40,122 nucleotides of DNA. Source: Verrucomicrobium sp. BvORR034 (GTDB lineage: Bacteria; Verrucomicrobiota; Verrucomicrobiia; Verrucomicrobiales; Verrucomicrobiaceae). A program made the position numbers and the translations under genes. The stretch is taken from positions 1-40,122 of the forward strand of contig NZ_BATQ01000005.1 in NCBI RefSeq assembly GCF_000739635.1, written 5' to 3'. Shown in pieces: positions 24,654-33,149 of this stretch (position 1 is its first letter; each line of letters opens with the position of its first letter). The notes below the pieces were generated by a model, which ran no database searches, was not told the origin of the DNA, and was given only the letters and a program-made list of their open reading frames with translations.

Positions 24654-26681
24654 ATGAGCCGAGAGCAAGAAATCCGGCAGGTCTATGCCGCCCTGACTCC
24701 GGCCGCCCTGGAAGCGCTGGCCAACAAAGGCCTGTTGCGCCGGGCCCAGAAGGATGTGGAACGCGGGGAGGTCGGAGAGTTCGTCTTGGTGGAGGACGCG
24801 GACTCCCTGACCGCTACCGTGAGCGGGCATCAGGTGCGCCTGCCTAGGGCAGGTCCCGGGCGGGCGGCCTGTTCCTGCCCGGCCGCGGGAGTGTGCCAGC
24901 ACATCCTGGCAGCGTGTTTAAGTGTCACTTGCGAACCTTCCTCGAACCCTTCCGGGCAACTCTCTGCGGCAGGTGGTGAACGTGTAAGGGAGGAATGGCT
25001 CATCCTGGATGATGCAACCCTGGTGCAGACCTTCAGCCTCCCGGTGATGAGGGCGGCGCATGAGCTGCTCCAGCAGCAGGAGCCCGTCATTCAGGTTGCG
25101 GCGGATCTGGTGGTGCGGTTCCCGCATCTCAATGCCGAGATCCGTGGTTTGCCGGGCACTGGCCTCGCAGGGATCATGGTGGCTGGCGCTCCTGAGAAGA
25201 AGCATGACCTCATGACGGCCGCGGCGCTACAGGCCGTGCGTCGGGTTGCGGGAAAGAACTGGGAGCCTCCTGCCTTGAAGACGGGCAGCGAGGTGGCGGG
25301 AGCCACCCGTGCCGAGGTATTGCCCGCCGTGACCATCCTGCTGGAGGAGGTGGTGGCTGCAGGGTTGGCCCGGCTGACGGAGTCGGAGGGCCAGCGACTG
25401 GAATCGCTCGGCGTTTCCGCCCAGGCCGCCGGATTGCCCCGTCTGTCGCTGCTGCTGCAACGGCTGGCCACGCAGGTGGGTGACTGGTTGGACCGCAAGC
25501 CGCAGGCCGACCTCGCCAGGTTGCTGGCGGATGCCGCGCAGGCCTATGCCTTGACCCAGGGGCTTGATCATCAAGCGCAGCCGCATCTGACCGGGACCCC
25601 GCGCGAGAAGTATGCGGAAGTGGGCACGCTGCAGCTCTGTGGAGTCGCCGCGTGGCCCTGGCGCACCGCGTCCGGATATGAAGGGCTGACCGTGCTGTTC
25701 TGGGACCTGGACAACAAAGACTGGTCCACCTGGACAGAGGCCCGCCCCAAGGCCTTTGCCGGAGGGTTCAGTGCAGTGGGGCGGTACACCGCGCCCGGTC
25801 CGTGGGAAGGGGCGGATTCCCCATCGCAACTGGCATCCAGCCGGTTCCGGCTCATGAAGGCCCGCCGCAACCGGTGGGGAAGGCTGTCTGGCAGCAGCCA
25901 GTCGCAGGCGCTTGTGACGGGCTCCTCGAACCCGGTGGAGGTACTGGCCCCGGTGGAGATCAACTGGGAGCATCTGGAGAGGCAGTTTGCTGCCGCGTCC
26001 CGGCCGGGCCTGCGGGAACACGACCCCCGGCGGGCATTTTATCTTCTGCAACCCTCCCGCTGGGAACGGCAGCCCTTTGACCCTGTCTCCCAGTCGTTGT
26101 GCTGGTATCTCATGGACGACACCGGCAGGGCCCTGCTGCTGCGCGTGGTGTACGACGATCTCACCAAGCCCTTGATCGAAGCGCTGGAGAACTTTCCGCC
26201 GGATGAGCTCACCGCGTGTCGGGTGATTGGGCGCGTGCACCGGGAGGGGGGCCATCTGGTGGTCCATCCTCTGGGACTCCTGCGGGAGGGCGGGCCCGTG
26301 ATGCTGGCCTTTCCTTCGGAGAAAGCCGGTCACAAGCCAGCGGGAGCCAGGACTGCGGTGCCGCCGGTGCTGAAGCCGGAGGACGGCGAAGAGGAAGAGG
26401 AGATCGAGGAGACAACTGCGCCCGCGGCCCCTCTCGCCATGGGGCCTCTGCAGAGGTTGTTGTCCGGATTAGCCAGCTCTTTGGAATGGATGGCGGAAGG
26501 GGGCACCAGCACGACCAGCCATGGTGTGGGGGAGGAGTTGAGAGATTGGCAGGCCCGCGCGAAGACGCTTTCGCTGGCTCCGCTGCTGCCTTCCCTGGAA
26601 GTCTTGTGTGCCCGACCGAGGGCCGCGGCCTTGTTGCAGTGCCGGTGGATTGTGAGTGTGTACCAGTCACTGGATGGTTAG
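24654..26681 (+). CDS. yehQ: SWIM zinc-finger protein, YehQ type
   Basis: 675 residues, starting 1 nt after the VWA stop. A SWIM zinc finger lies near the N-terminus: A-C73-S-C75-PAAGV-C81-Q-H83 (CxCx5CxH), preceded by the usual short beta segment (FVLVEDADSLTATVSGHQV). SWIM fingers bind DNA or proteins. The remaining 590 residues have no motif I recognise; they include a Trp-rich central part (WPWRTASGYEGLTVLFWDLD) and an acidic patch EDGEEEEEIEE near 26380-26410. It is the last gene of the run and is followed at once by a possible hairpin terminator. The position and architecture match E. coli YehQ in the yehLMPQ set as I remember it. It may supply substrate or nucleic-acid targeting to the complex. 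Confidence 0.92.
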   Translation: MSREQEIRQVYAALTPAALEALANKGLLRRAQKDVERGEVGEFVLVEDADSLTATVSGHQVRLPRAGPGRAACSCPAAGVCQHILAACLSVTCEPSSNPSGQLSAAGGERVREEWLILDDATLVQTFSLPVMRAAHELLQQQEPVIQVAADLVVRFPHLNAEIRGLPGTGLAGIMVAGAPEKKHDLMTAAALQAVRRVAGKNWEPPALKTGSEVAGATRAEVLPAVTILLEEVVAAGLARLTESEGQRLESLGVSAQAAGLPRLSLLLQRLATQVGDWLDRKPQADLARLLADAAQAYALTQGLDHQAQPHLTGTPREKYAEVGTLQLCGVAAWPWRTASGYEGLTVLFWDLDNKDWSTWTEARPKAFAGGFSAVGRYTAPGPWEGADSPSQLASSRFRLMKARRNRWGRLSGSSQSQALVTGSSNPVEVLAPVEINWEHLERQFAAASRPGLREHDPRRAFYLLQPSRWERQPFDPVSQSLCWYLMDDTGRALLLRVVYDDLTKPLIEALENFPPDELTACRVIGRVHREGGHLVVHPLGLLREGGPVMLAFPSEKAGHKPAGARTAVPPVLKPEDGEEEEEIEETTAPAAPLAMGPLQRLLSGLASSLEWMAEGGTSTTSHGVGEELRDWQARAKTLSLAPLLPSLEVLCARPRAAALLQCRWIVSVYQSLDG

Positions 26682-26718
26682 GTTGTGGTGGGGGTGCCGC
26701 GAACCAGACCGCCACAAC
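26682..26718 (+). terminator. Possible terminator hairpin of the six-gene operon
   Basis: Directly after the TAG of the SWIM gene, gttgtggtgg (26682-26691) can pair with ccgccacaac (26709-26718), 10 bp with one G-U pair and a 17-nt loop. A second small stem (actcc-ttc-ggagt) and a TTCTTTT stretch follow by 26740. It is not a textbook terminator. Confidence 0.4.
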
Positions 26719-26738
26719 TCCTTCGGAGTAGGTTCTTT

Positions 26739-27332
26739 TCGCCCACCTACCCAACGTAGACTCGCTGGAAGCTCGTCAACGGTGGGCTTGTGGCCAGATC
26801 CTCTTCGAGGAAGAGCTTCGACTATGCGGCTGCTGCGCCTGGTGGCCTCCTCAGTCCGAATGTAATCCCTGCAGGGAAGTTGGGGCTTTGCTTTTGACGA
26901 TCTGATCGTGTCCCAGTCCGGGGTAACCGATGCCGGAGGCATCAAAGCGATTAGCCCGAAGTGGATGCCAGCGATGTCTTTTTGCAGGCGCACGTTGCTG
27001 TCACCTCCTCGGGGTGAACGCAAATTCTCCTTGTCCCTGGGATATCGCTTTGGTCAACGCCCGGCGTCTAATGGCTGGGATGCCTTTGGCATCCAACTTC
27101 CCCGCCATATTCTCCCGATTTGCATCGGTTATCGACGCTGTAGAGAATTTGTAGCGCAGCCAGACGGCAAGCGGACCTCGCGCGCGGCCCTTCAGGCCGC
27201 AACTCAAGGGGGGGACCCATACCCAGGGTCTCTGTCCACTTCGTGGCCTCCGCCCCTGGGCTGGGGCCCTTCAGGCCCGAAGCATCTCGTGATGCATGAT
27301 CTTGTCTGAGCGTCAGCCAAGGTGAGGTGTTG
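26739..27332. repeat. Gene-free region with several short hairpins (REP-like)
   Basis: No convincing gene in about 600 bp between the convergent operon and the next minus-strand gene. It holds perfect small palindromes: ggatgcc-ttt-ggcatcc (27078-27094), gcggcc-cttca-ggccgc near 27182-27200, a second copy of the same core (ggcccttcaggcc) within gggcccttcaggccc near 27265-27280, and gcatc-tcgt-gatgc near 27284-27298. The repeated ggcccttcaggcc core and the GC-rich text around it suggest a degenerate dispersed intergenic element. The open frame at 26908-27309 has coding-unlike composition. Confidence 0.45.
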
Positions 27333-29120
27333 CTACTTTTCCGGCACGTACCATCGGGAAACCCTTTCCCATTCTTTCATGAGGCGGGACTTGGTCTCTG
27401 CGTCCACTCTGGCGGTTTCCACCTGGTGTCTCGCCTCGGCGACATCGCTTCTCACGGAGTCATGGACGATGCTCCGTTGATGGATGAAGCGCAGTTCAGG
27501 GTCTGGAATGCGGTTGGCGGCTTCCAGCGCCGCTTTGGGGCCGCCTGATTCATCCGGTGCGTGGAAACCACTGAGGAGCGCGTCAACTTCATCAGTCGCG
27601 ATGTCCTGAAGAAGGAGGGATTTCTCGGCGCCGCCCAATGCGGATTCGCCAACCAGCTTGCGTACGATCTCGAACCCGATGCTCCGGCCAAGACTATCGT
27701 ACTTCTCCAGGCAGTGCTGTCTGGTGGCTGGGGCGCGCAAGGTCAGGATGAAGGCATAACCCTCTGCAAATCGCTTCCCATCTTTCATCGCCAGCTCGAT
27801 CTGCCCCGAGGTCCATGAGTCGATGAGCCCGTCCACCTCCCCGGGAGTGGCTGCGGCTGCGGCGGCCTGGGTGGTTGTCTCGGATAGCGGGAGATGAACA
27901 CCCGCCTTGAACACCCCTTCCAGGGCGCGACGCCGGGCTTCAGGTTCGTTGAAAGCACGAGCCGCGGCGCAGGCCTGGTCCCAGTTTTCCGAGGCCTGAT
28001 GGATGACCTCACTGATCATCACCTGCTGTTCTGCAAGGGTGCGGGCAGCGGGGTCCGCCAGGGTGGCTGCCCACTGGCGGGCGGGAAATTCGTCATGGAG
28101 CAGCCGCAACCGGGTGAAGGCTGGCAGGACTTTATCTCTCCTGGATTTGGGTTCGAGGCGCAACACGTGCTCTGACCATTCGCCCCAGTTTGGAGATTGC
28201 ATCTGGCGCACCAGTAGATTCACCCAGGCCTGCATGAGGAGCGGATCTGCCTCAAGAAACCGCTCAAACGCCTCCACGGTGGGCTTTGGCGGCTGTTTTC
28301 TCAGCACTTCTTCAATCTCCGGCACTCCCATCTGGCTGGAGCTCAGGTCGAACTTTACCGCGTTGTTGAAGTCCTTCTCCAGCGCCTGCTGCAGGACCAT
28401 GGTCAGCAAGATGGTGCGGAGCTTGCCCGGCTTTTGCGCGAGCAGATATTTCCAGTCCGCTTCGAGATTGGGTGAGGTCCAAGGTTTTTCCCCACTCAGG
28501 AGGTAGTAGGTGGCATCGCGCCAGCGGAAGTCGTCCATGGTTTTTTCTCCGGACCTCATTTCCTCCAGCGCGGCCATGATGCGCTCCATCGGCTGGTCTT
28601 TAAGGGCAGGCACCAGGCCCTCGATCAGCACATAGTAGTAGTACTGCTTGCTCATGGGGTTGAGCCGCAGCCGCATGAAGCGGGCTGCTGCGATGGGATC
28701 GCGGGCTGCCATTTGTCGCACCAGGGCAATTCTTAACTCATTGCCATGATAGCCCTCCCATTCCTCGACCCTGCGGAACACCGCCTCGAAATCTTTTTGA
28801 GCCCAGTCGGTGATGAGAGCATACCAGCGGAGCTCAACCGCTTGGCGTAGTTCGTCCACTTCGGGACGATGCTTTACATTCCAGGTGTCAAAGATGTACC
28901 GGGACGCTGCGGCTTGCTCTGAGGGGGACAGAGCCCTGAAATTCTCCCGCAGCGTTTCATCATCCGAGACCAGCATGGGCGGGCCGGAGTGAAGCCAGGA
29001 TCTCCATGCGGGGAGGGAGGCTGAGTCAGCCGGGGCGGCATTCTGGGCAATCGCGTGAGAGACGATCATCCCTGTGGTCAGCATGACGACAGGAATCAGG
29101 CGCAGCCGGTGGGGAAGCAT
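27333..29120 (-). CDS. Exported helical protein of unknown function
   Basis: 595 residues starting with a signal peptide (LIPVVMLTTGMIVSHAIAQ, cleavage near AQNA). The mature part is almost entirely helical, with short motifs that recur at about 35-40 residues (WAQKDFEAVF, MAARDPIAAARFM, VNLLVRQMQSP, MAWSP-like spacing absent), suggesting a TPR/HEAT-like solenoid, but I see no clear family signature. Large secreted helical-repeat proteins of unknown function are, in my experience, common in Verrucomicrobiota. The ATG at 29118-29120 is a sound start. It is the last gene of a minus-strand run (gluQ, aldo/keto reductase, GT2, this gene) with gaps under 70 bp, so co-transcription is possible though the functions look unrelated. 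Convergent with the SWIM operon. Confidence 0.83.
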   Translation of the reverse strand: MLPHRLRLIPVVMLTTGMIVSHAIAQNAAPADSASLPAWRSWLHSGPPMLVSDDETLRENFRALSPSEQAAASRYIFDTWNVKHRPEVDELRQAVELRWYALITDWAQKDFEAVFRRVEEWEGYHGNELRIALVRQMAARDPIAAARFMRLRLNPMSKQYYYYVLIEGLVPALKDQPMERIMAALEEMRSGEKTMDDFRWRDATYYLLSGEKPWTSPNLEADWKYLLAQKPGKLRTILLTMVLQQALEKDFNNAVKFDLSSSQMGVPEIEEVLRKQPPKPTVEAFERFLEADPLLMQAWVNLLVRQMQSPNWGEWSEHVLRLEPKSRRDKVLPAFTRLRLLHDEFPARQWAATLADPAARTLAEQQVMISEVIHQASENWDQACAAARAFNEPEARRRALEGVFKAGVHLPLSETTTQAAAAAATPGEVDGLIDSWTSGQIELAMKDGKRFAEGYAFILTLRAPATRQHCLEKYDSLGRSIGFEIVRKLVGESALGGAEKSLLLQDIATDEVDALLSGFHAPDESGGPKAALEAANRIPDPELRFIHQRSIVHDSVRSDVAEARHQVETARVDAETKSRLMKEWERVSRWYVPEK

Positions 29121-29181
29121 TTCCGCATGGTTGCGGAAACGTCAGGTTTTGTCGATCCCAATCCCGGCCTGCGCCGCGGAG

Positions 29182-30447
29182 TCAATCCTTTGCATCGCGC
29201 AGCGTCCGTGCGCTCTTGGAGCGGAGGGTGGCACCGATCTTCACCCACTTGCTGGCAGCGCAGGCATCTTTAAAGTTCTGCCACTTGTCGGCCGGGCGCT
29301 TGCCTTCGTTCCCCGTGAGAGCGCCGAGCTGGCCGAGCAGCAGACCGAGGCGGAGCCACTTGGAGGAGAGGACCTTCTGGCGGGCGCGGGCGAGCTGGTC
29401 GAGCGCCTCCCGGTCTTTTTTGCACTGGTCGTGCTCGGCGCGCAGGGTCTCGAGGCGGTCATTGAGCACGCCTCCGGAGACAAGTGGCGTTTTCCCATCG
29501 TAGGAGCCGGCGAGGATTTTGTTGGGGAACTCGTCCAGTTCTGGGCCTTCCAGGCTGGCGGCGATGGCTTCCAACTCCTGCTCGGAGGCCAGGGTGGCCA
29601 GGCGGGCCAGGGCGAGCTGGAACAGCCCCGCGTGGAAGCTGCTGATGTTGTCCCATGACGCGCGGGCGAACTGGTAGAACCGCTTGCGCATCTCCGGCTG
29701 GGTCATGAAGGCCTCGGTATGCTCCTTGTAGAGATCGAGCTGCATGCGTACCATCTCCTTGATGAGTGGCGCGGGCTTGGTGGCAATGGTGTTGGACCCG
29801 TGAACCCGGTACTCCAGGAGCACCTCCTGGCGCACGGCGATCTGGTTCTCCAGCGCCGCGGTGGCGAGGAAGAAGTAGTCGTGATTGAACCGGTAGGGAC
29901 GGAAGGGGTACTGTTGCAGGTAGGTCGCCCGTGCAAAGACGTTGGTGGTGGTGGCCACGAAGTTGGCCTGGCCAAACCACTCCGCCATGGTGATGCCTTG
30001 CTGCTTGCCCAGGCTCCAGGCCCCGTGGAACCACCGGGCGCGCGGGGCGTCCTCCGGCATGACCGCGCCTTCGGCATCGATCACCCGCAGGCCGGTGCAA
30101 AAGACGCACTTCACCGGATTTTGGGTCGCCAGTTCCAGGCAGAGCTCAATGCGCTGCGGCAGATACCGGTCGTCAGAGTTCAGGATGCTCACGTACTCGC
30201 AGTCCGTCGCGGCACGGTCCACTAGCTCATTGATGGTGTTGTGCGCGCCGCGGTTTTCCCGTGTCCAGAGCTCAATGCCTTTGCTCTCGTAGGCCTTGAG
30301 CACCTCCACCGAGTTGTCGGTGGAGCCGTCATCGATCACCAGGATGCGGTCGGGCTTGCGCGTCTGGGCCAGCACGGACTCGATGGCTCCGCCTACGAAG
30401 CGACTGTGATTGTAACAGGGGATGACGACAGCAACACGAGCAGGCAT
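29182..30447 (-). CDS. Family 2 glycosyltransferase
   Basis: 421 residues from the ATG at 30447 (MPARVAVVIPCYNHSRFVGG; a GTG at 30462 would add five residues). A GT-A fold with GT2 motifs: VVIPCYNHSRF at 7-17, IESVLAQTR at 22-30, VIDDGSTDNS at 37-46 (D39, D40) and the metal/sugar-nucleotide motif ILNSDDRYLP (D92, D93). FNHDYFFLATAALE marks the acceptor-side region. The C-terminal 100 residues form a charged, probably coiled-coil segment (LNDRLETLRAEHDQCKKDREALDQ) and a basic tail, unusual for a bare GT2 and perhaps used for oligomerisation or membrane association. Acceptor unknown; cell-surface polysaccharide or protein glycosylation is likely. It does not sit in a recognisable polysaccharide cluster. 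Confidence 0.93.
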   Translation of the reverse strand: MPARVAVVIPCYNHSRFVGGAIESVLAQTRKPDRILVIDDGSTDNSVEVLKAYESKGIELWTRENRGAHNTINELVDRAATDCEYVSILNSDDRYLPQRIELCLELATQNPVKCVFCTGLRVIDAEGAVMPEDAPRARWFHGAWSLGKQQGITMAEWFGQANFVATTTNVFARATYLQQYPFRPYRFNHDYFFLATAALENQIAVRQEVLLEYRVHGSNTIATKPAPLIKEMVRMQLDLYKEHTEAFMTQPEMRKRFYQFARASWDNISSFHAGLFQLALARLATLASEQELEAIAASLEGPELDEFPNKILAGSYDGKTPLVSGGVLNDRLETLRAEHDQCKKDREALDQLARARQKVLSSKWLRLGLLLGQLGALTGNEGKRPADKWQNFKDACAASKWVKIGATLRSKSARTLRDAKD

Positions 30448-30513
30448 GATGAGGGAAGGCACATGAGTGCCGCAAAGCCGGGATGCTTCAAGTGAATAAG
30501 GACGAGCGGCCCA

Positions 30514-31425
30514 TCATGGGATCTTATGGCCCTTGGCCGCTTCCCAGAGGGAGTACCAGTCTTCACGCTCCAAGTGGATGCTGGCCGCCTGCGCCGCGCT
30601 CTCGATTCTCTCCACCTTGTTGGTGCCGATCACCGGCAGCGCCTGGGCTGGGTGAGCCAGAATCCAGGCGTAGGCGAGCTGTTCCAGCGTGGCACCGTCG
30701 TATTTGTCGGCCAGACGGGCGGTTTCTGCGGCGAGGCGGCGGGCCGCTTCGTTGGTGGCGTCGAAGAGTCGTCCTCCGGCGAGCGGACTCCAGGCCATGG
30801 GACGCACTTGGAGTTTCTGGCACTGGTCGAACACGCCATCATAGACGGGATCCATATGCAGGAGGTGAAATTCCACCTGGTTGGTCACCAGGGGCTGCTC
30901 CAGGCGGCTGTTGAGCAGGTCATACTGGGTGACGCTGTAGTTCGACACTCCGGCGCTGGCGATTTTCCCGTCCCGCAGGAGCTGATTGAGGCCGGAGGCG
31001 GTGTCCTCCGCGCTGGTCAGCCAGTCGGGTCGGTGGACCAGGAAGAGGTCCACGCGGTCGGTGCCGAGGAATCGGAGGGACTTCTCCAGGCTCTTGATCA
31101 AGCGGGCACCCGTGGCGTTGTAGAAGGCGGTGCGGCGCTCCGGGTGAAACTTGTTGGGCACGTAGATGCCTGCCTTGGTGACGATCTCCAGGCGGTCCCG
31201 CAGGCCGGGGGAGAGGGCCAGGGCCTTACCCAGAGCCTCTTCCACCTCATAAAGGCCGTAGATCTCTGCGGTATCGAGGGTGGTCATGCCCAAGTCCGCA
31301 CAGCGGTTCAGCCGGCGGTTCAATTCCTGCAGGCTGGATCCATCGTCCAGGATCCTCCAGGTGCCATAGACGAGGCGGGAGAATTCGGGACCGTTGGGGG
31401 CAAGTTTGATTCGGGGCAGGGACAT
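30514..31425 (-). CDS. Aldo/keto reductase (YdhF-like)
   Basis: 303 residues, a TIM-barrel NADPH-dependent oxidoreductase. The catalytic tetrad is present: D51 and Y56 in LDTAEIYG, K84 in IVTKAGIY and H131 in DLFLVHRPDW. The family signature GVSNYS and the cofactor-binding end (WILAHPAQALPVIGTNKVERI) are intact. The sequence is closest in feel to the YdhF group of E. coli; the substrate is not predictable. The ATG at 31425 gives a standard N-terminus. It is 38 bp downstream of gluQ and 66 bp upstream of the GT2 gene, all on the minus strand. Confidence 0.94.
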   Translation of the reverse strand: MSLPRIKLAPNGPEFSRLVYGTWRILDDGSSLQELNRRLNRCADLGMTTLDTAEIYGLYEVEEALGKALALSPGLRDRLEIVTKAGIYVPNKFHPERRTAFYNATGARLIKSLEKSLRFLGTDRVDLFLVHRPDWLTSAEDTASGLNQLLRDGKIASAGVSNYSVTQYDLLNSRLEQPLVTNQVEFHLLHMDPVYDGVFDQCQKLQVRPMAWSPLAGGRLFDATNEAARRLAAETARLADKYDGATLEQLAYAWILAHPAQALPVIGTNKVERIESAAQAASIHLEREDWYSLWEAAKGHKIP

Positions 31426-31463
31426 GGGAGGTGGAAGCTGGGAGTGACGGGTGCGCGGATGAA

Positions 31464-32312
31464 CTAACCCTCCGGCGGAGGAACGCCTATGGCAGCACGG
31501 ACTTGATCCGGTGTCCAGCCTGCCTCGCGGAGGGAGCGCAGGGAGCGGGCGTCATCCCGCTTCGCGAGGCGCTTGCCGGATTCATCAGTGATGAGGCGGT
31601 GGTGTTTCCAGGTGGGGACGGGCAGGTCGAGCAGCGCCTGGAGGACCCTGTGTAGATGGGTGGAGGGCAGCAGGTCCTCGCCGCGGGTCACCAGGGTGAT
31701 GTCTTGGGCAAAGTCATCCACTACCACGGCCAGATGGTAGCTGGTGGGCGTCTCCTTCCGCGAAAGCACCACATCCCCCAGCGGGGTGGGATCGGCAATC
31801 ATCCGGCCGTGGTTCAGGTCCAGCCAGTCCAGATCCCGGCCTGCCAGATCGAGGGCCTTGCCCAAGTCGAGCCGCATGGCGTAGTCGCGTCCGGAGGCCA
31901 TCTGTTCCGCCACCTGATCCGCAGCCAGACGGCGGCAAGTCCCGGGGTAGGAAGGTCCGTCGGGACCTTGCGGGGCGAGCCCGGCACGAGCGATCTCCTC
32001 CTGGATCTCCCGCCGGGTGCAGAAGCATGGGTAGAGCAGCCCCAGCGCTTCCAGGCGGCGCAGGGCATCGCGATAGTCCTCGAAGTGGTCGCTCTGCTTT
32101 CGGATCGGAGATTCCCAGGTGAGGCCGAGCCAGGTGAGGTCTTCGAAGATGGCCTCTTCATAAACGGGGCGTACCCGCGTGAGGTCCAGATCGTCCAGAC
32201 GGACCAGGAAGCGTCCTCCAGCCTGCCGGGCTTCCTCACGCGCAAACACTGCGGCATACGCATGCCCCAGATGCAGCCATCCGGTGGGACTGGGGGCGAA
32301 GCGGGTGATCAC
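31464..32312 (-). CDS. gluQ: Glutamyl-Q tRNA(Asp) synthetase
   Basis: 282 residues: the catalytic half of a glutamyl-tRNA synthetase without the anticodon-binding domain, which is the hallmark of GluQRS. It activates glutamate and attaches it to queuosine-34 of tRNA-Asp. Visible motifs: RFAPSPTGWLHLGH (HLGH at 14-17), a zinc site with C96 and C98 (CFC) plus Y122 and C126, GEDLLPSTHLH, and the KMSKS counterpart KRLAKRD at 247-253. The start is a GTG (32310-32312) just ahead of ITRFAPSPTG. It is divergent from the FmdB-like gene, with about 130 bp between the starts, and is the first gene of the minus-strand run 27333-32312. Confidence 0.95.
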   Translation of the reverse strand: MITRFAPSPTGWLHLGHAYAAVFAREEARQAGGRFLVRLDDLDLTRVRPVYEEAIFEDLTWLGLTWESPIRKQSDHFEDYRDALRRLEALGLLYPCFCTRREIQEEIARAGLAPQGPDGPSYPGTCRRLAADQVAEQMASGRDYAMRLDLGKALDLAGRDLDWLDLNHGRMIADPTPLGDVVLSRKETPTSYHLAVVVDDFAQDITLVTRGEDLLPSTHLHRVLQALLDLPVPTWKHHRLITDESGKRLAKRDDARSLRSLREAGWTPDQVRAAIGVPPPEG

Positions 32313-32441
32313 TGGCAGCGGGTATGAGAGGGGGCGGGGATGTTTCTTGTCAAGCCGCGGGGAAAACGCAATCTATTATCTCTCAACGAAATGGTGTGCG
32401 CGAGGCACCAACACGGAGAACCTTTTTCATTTCATTCTGCG

Positions 32442-32966
32442 ATGCCTATCTACGAGTTTTACTGCCCGGACAATCACACCGTGTACCAGTTTCTGGCACG
32501 CAGTCTGTCCTACCGGGAAAAAACACCCCGCTGCCCGGAAGACCCGTCCTTCCGGATGGAAAAACGCATTTCCCGATTTGCCTTCCTGCGAGGTGCCAAG
32601 GAGGACGCGGGGGACGATCCCTTCGCGGGCATGGATGACGCCAAGATGGAGTCCTTCATGGCGGAGATGGAGCGTGACATGGCCGGGATGGACGAAAGCA
32701 ATCCCGATCCCCGTCAGCTGGGCCACTTCATGCGGAAGATGACGGATGTCATGGGGGACAAAGCGCCTCCAGAGATGCGGGAGATGATTCGCCGCCTGGA
32801 GGCAGGCGAAGATCCGGAAAAACTGGAGTCAGAATTTGGCGGCCCCGAAGGGGAGGGAGCTGATGGAGCAGACTTTTTCACCCAAACTGTGAAACGCCTG
32901 CGCAACGGCCTGCGGGCTCCCAAGCGCGACCGGAAACTCTACGATATGAGCGACTGGATCCACTGA
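32442..32966 (+). CDS. FmdB-like small protein with degenerate zinc ribbon
   Basis: 174 residues from the ATG at 32442, chosen because MPIYEFYC is the characteristic FmdB/CxxC_CxxC_SSSS start; the frame is open to 32340, but those residues are not family-like. In standard members two CxxC knuckles bind zinc. Here the first reads YCPDNH (C8 and a His) and the second RCPEDP, so each has lost one Cys and zinc binding is doubtful. A Met/Glu/Asp-rich helical stretch follows (GMDDAKMESFMAEMERDMAGMDES), then an acidic region and a basic tail (RNGLRAPKRDRKLYDMSDWIH). Possible chaperone-like or regulatory role; unknown. Confidence 0.78.
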   Translation: MPIYEFYCPDNHTVYQFLARSLSYREKTPRCPEDPSFRMEKRISRFAFLRGAKEDAGDDPFAGMDDAKMESFMAEMERDMAGMDESNPDPRQLGHFMRKMTDVMGDKAPPEMREMIRRLEAGEDPEKLESEFGGPEGEGADGADFFTQTVKRLRNGLRAPKRDRKLYDMSDWIH

Positions 32967-33149
32967 CACTGCAACGCCCCTGCCACCCCTATCCGATTGG
33001 CTAGCTTGGCCGATTCCGGTTGAGTGATGCTCGCGAATCTGCTCTTTGAGAGTCGTTCGCAAGACAATTAGGCATTTTTGCAAGTCGTTGGAGACATTTG
33101 AGGCCGCTGGCGCATGGGAACTGCTCAAGAAACTACATTCCCCCAACGC

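Noticed and set aside
13090-26681. Reading the MoxR operon as a proven defence island
   Set aside because: There are no restriction, toxin, nuclease, integrase or other defence genes nearby, and flanking genes are housekeeping; only a hypothesis is justified.
26908-27309. 133-residue frame in the hairpin-rich gap
   Set aside because: It reads through palindromes and repeat-like GC-rich text and has no protein-like pattern; it is treated as part of the intergenic element.
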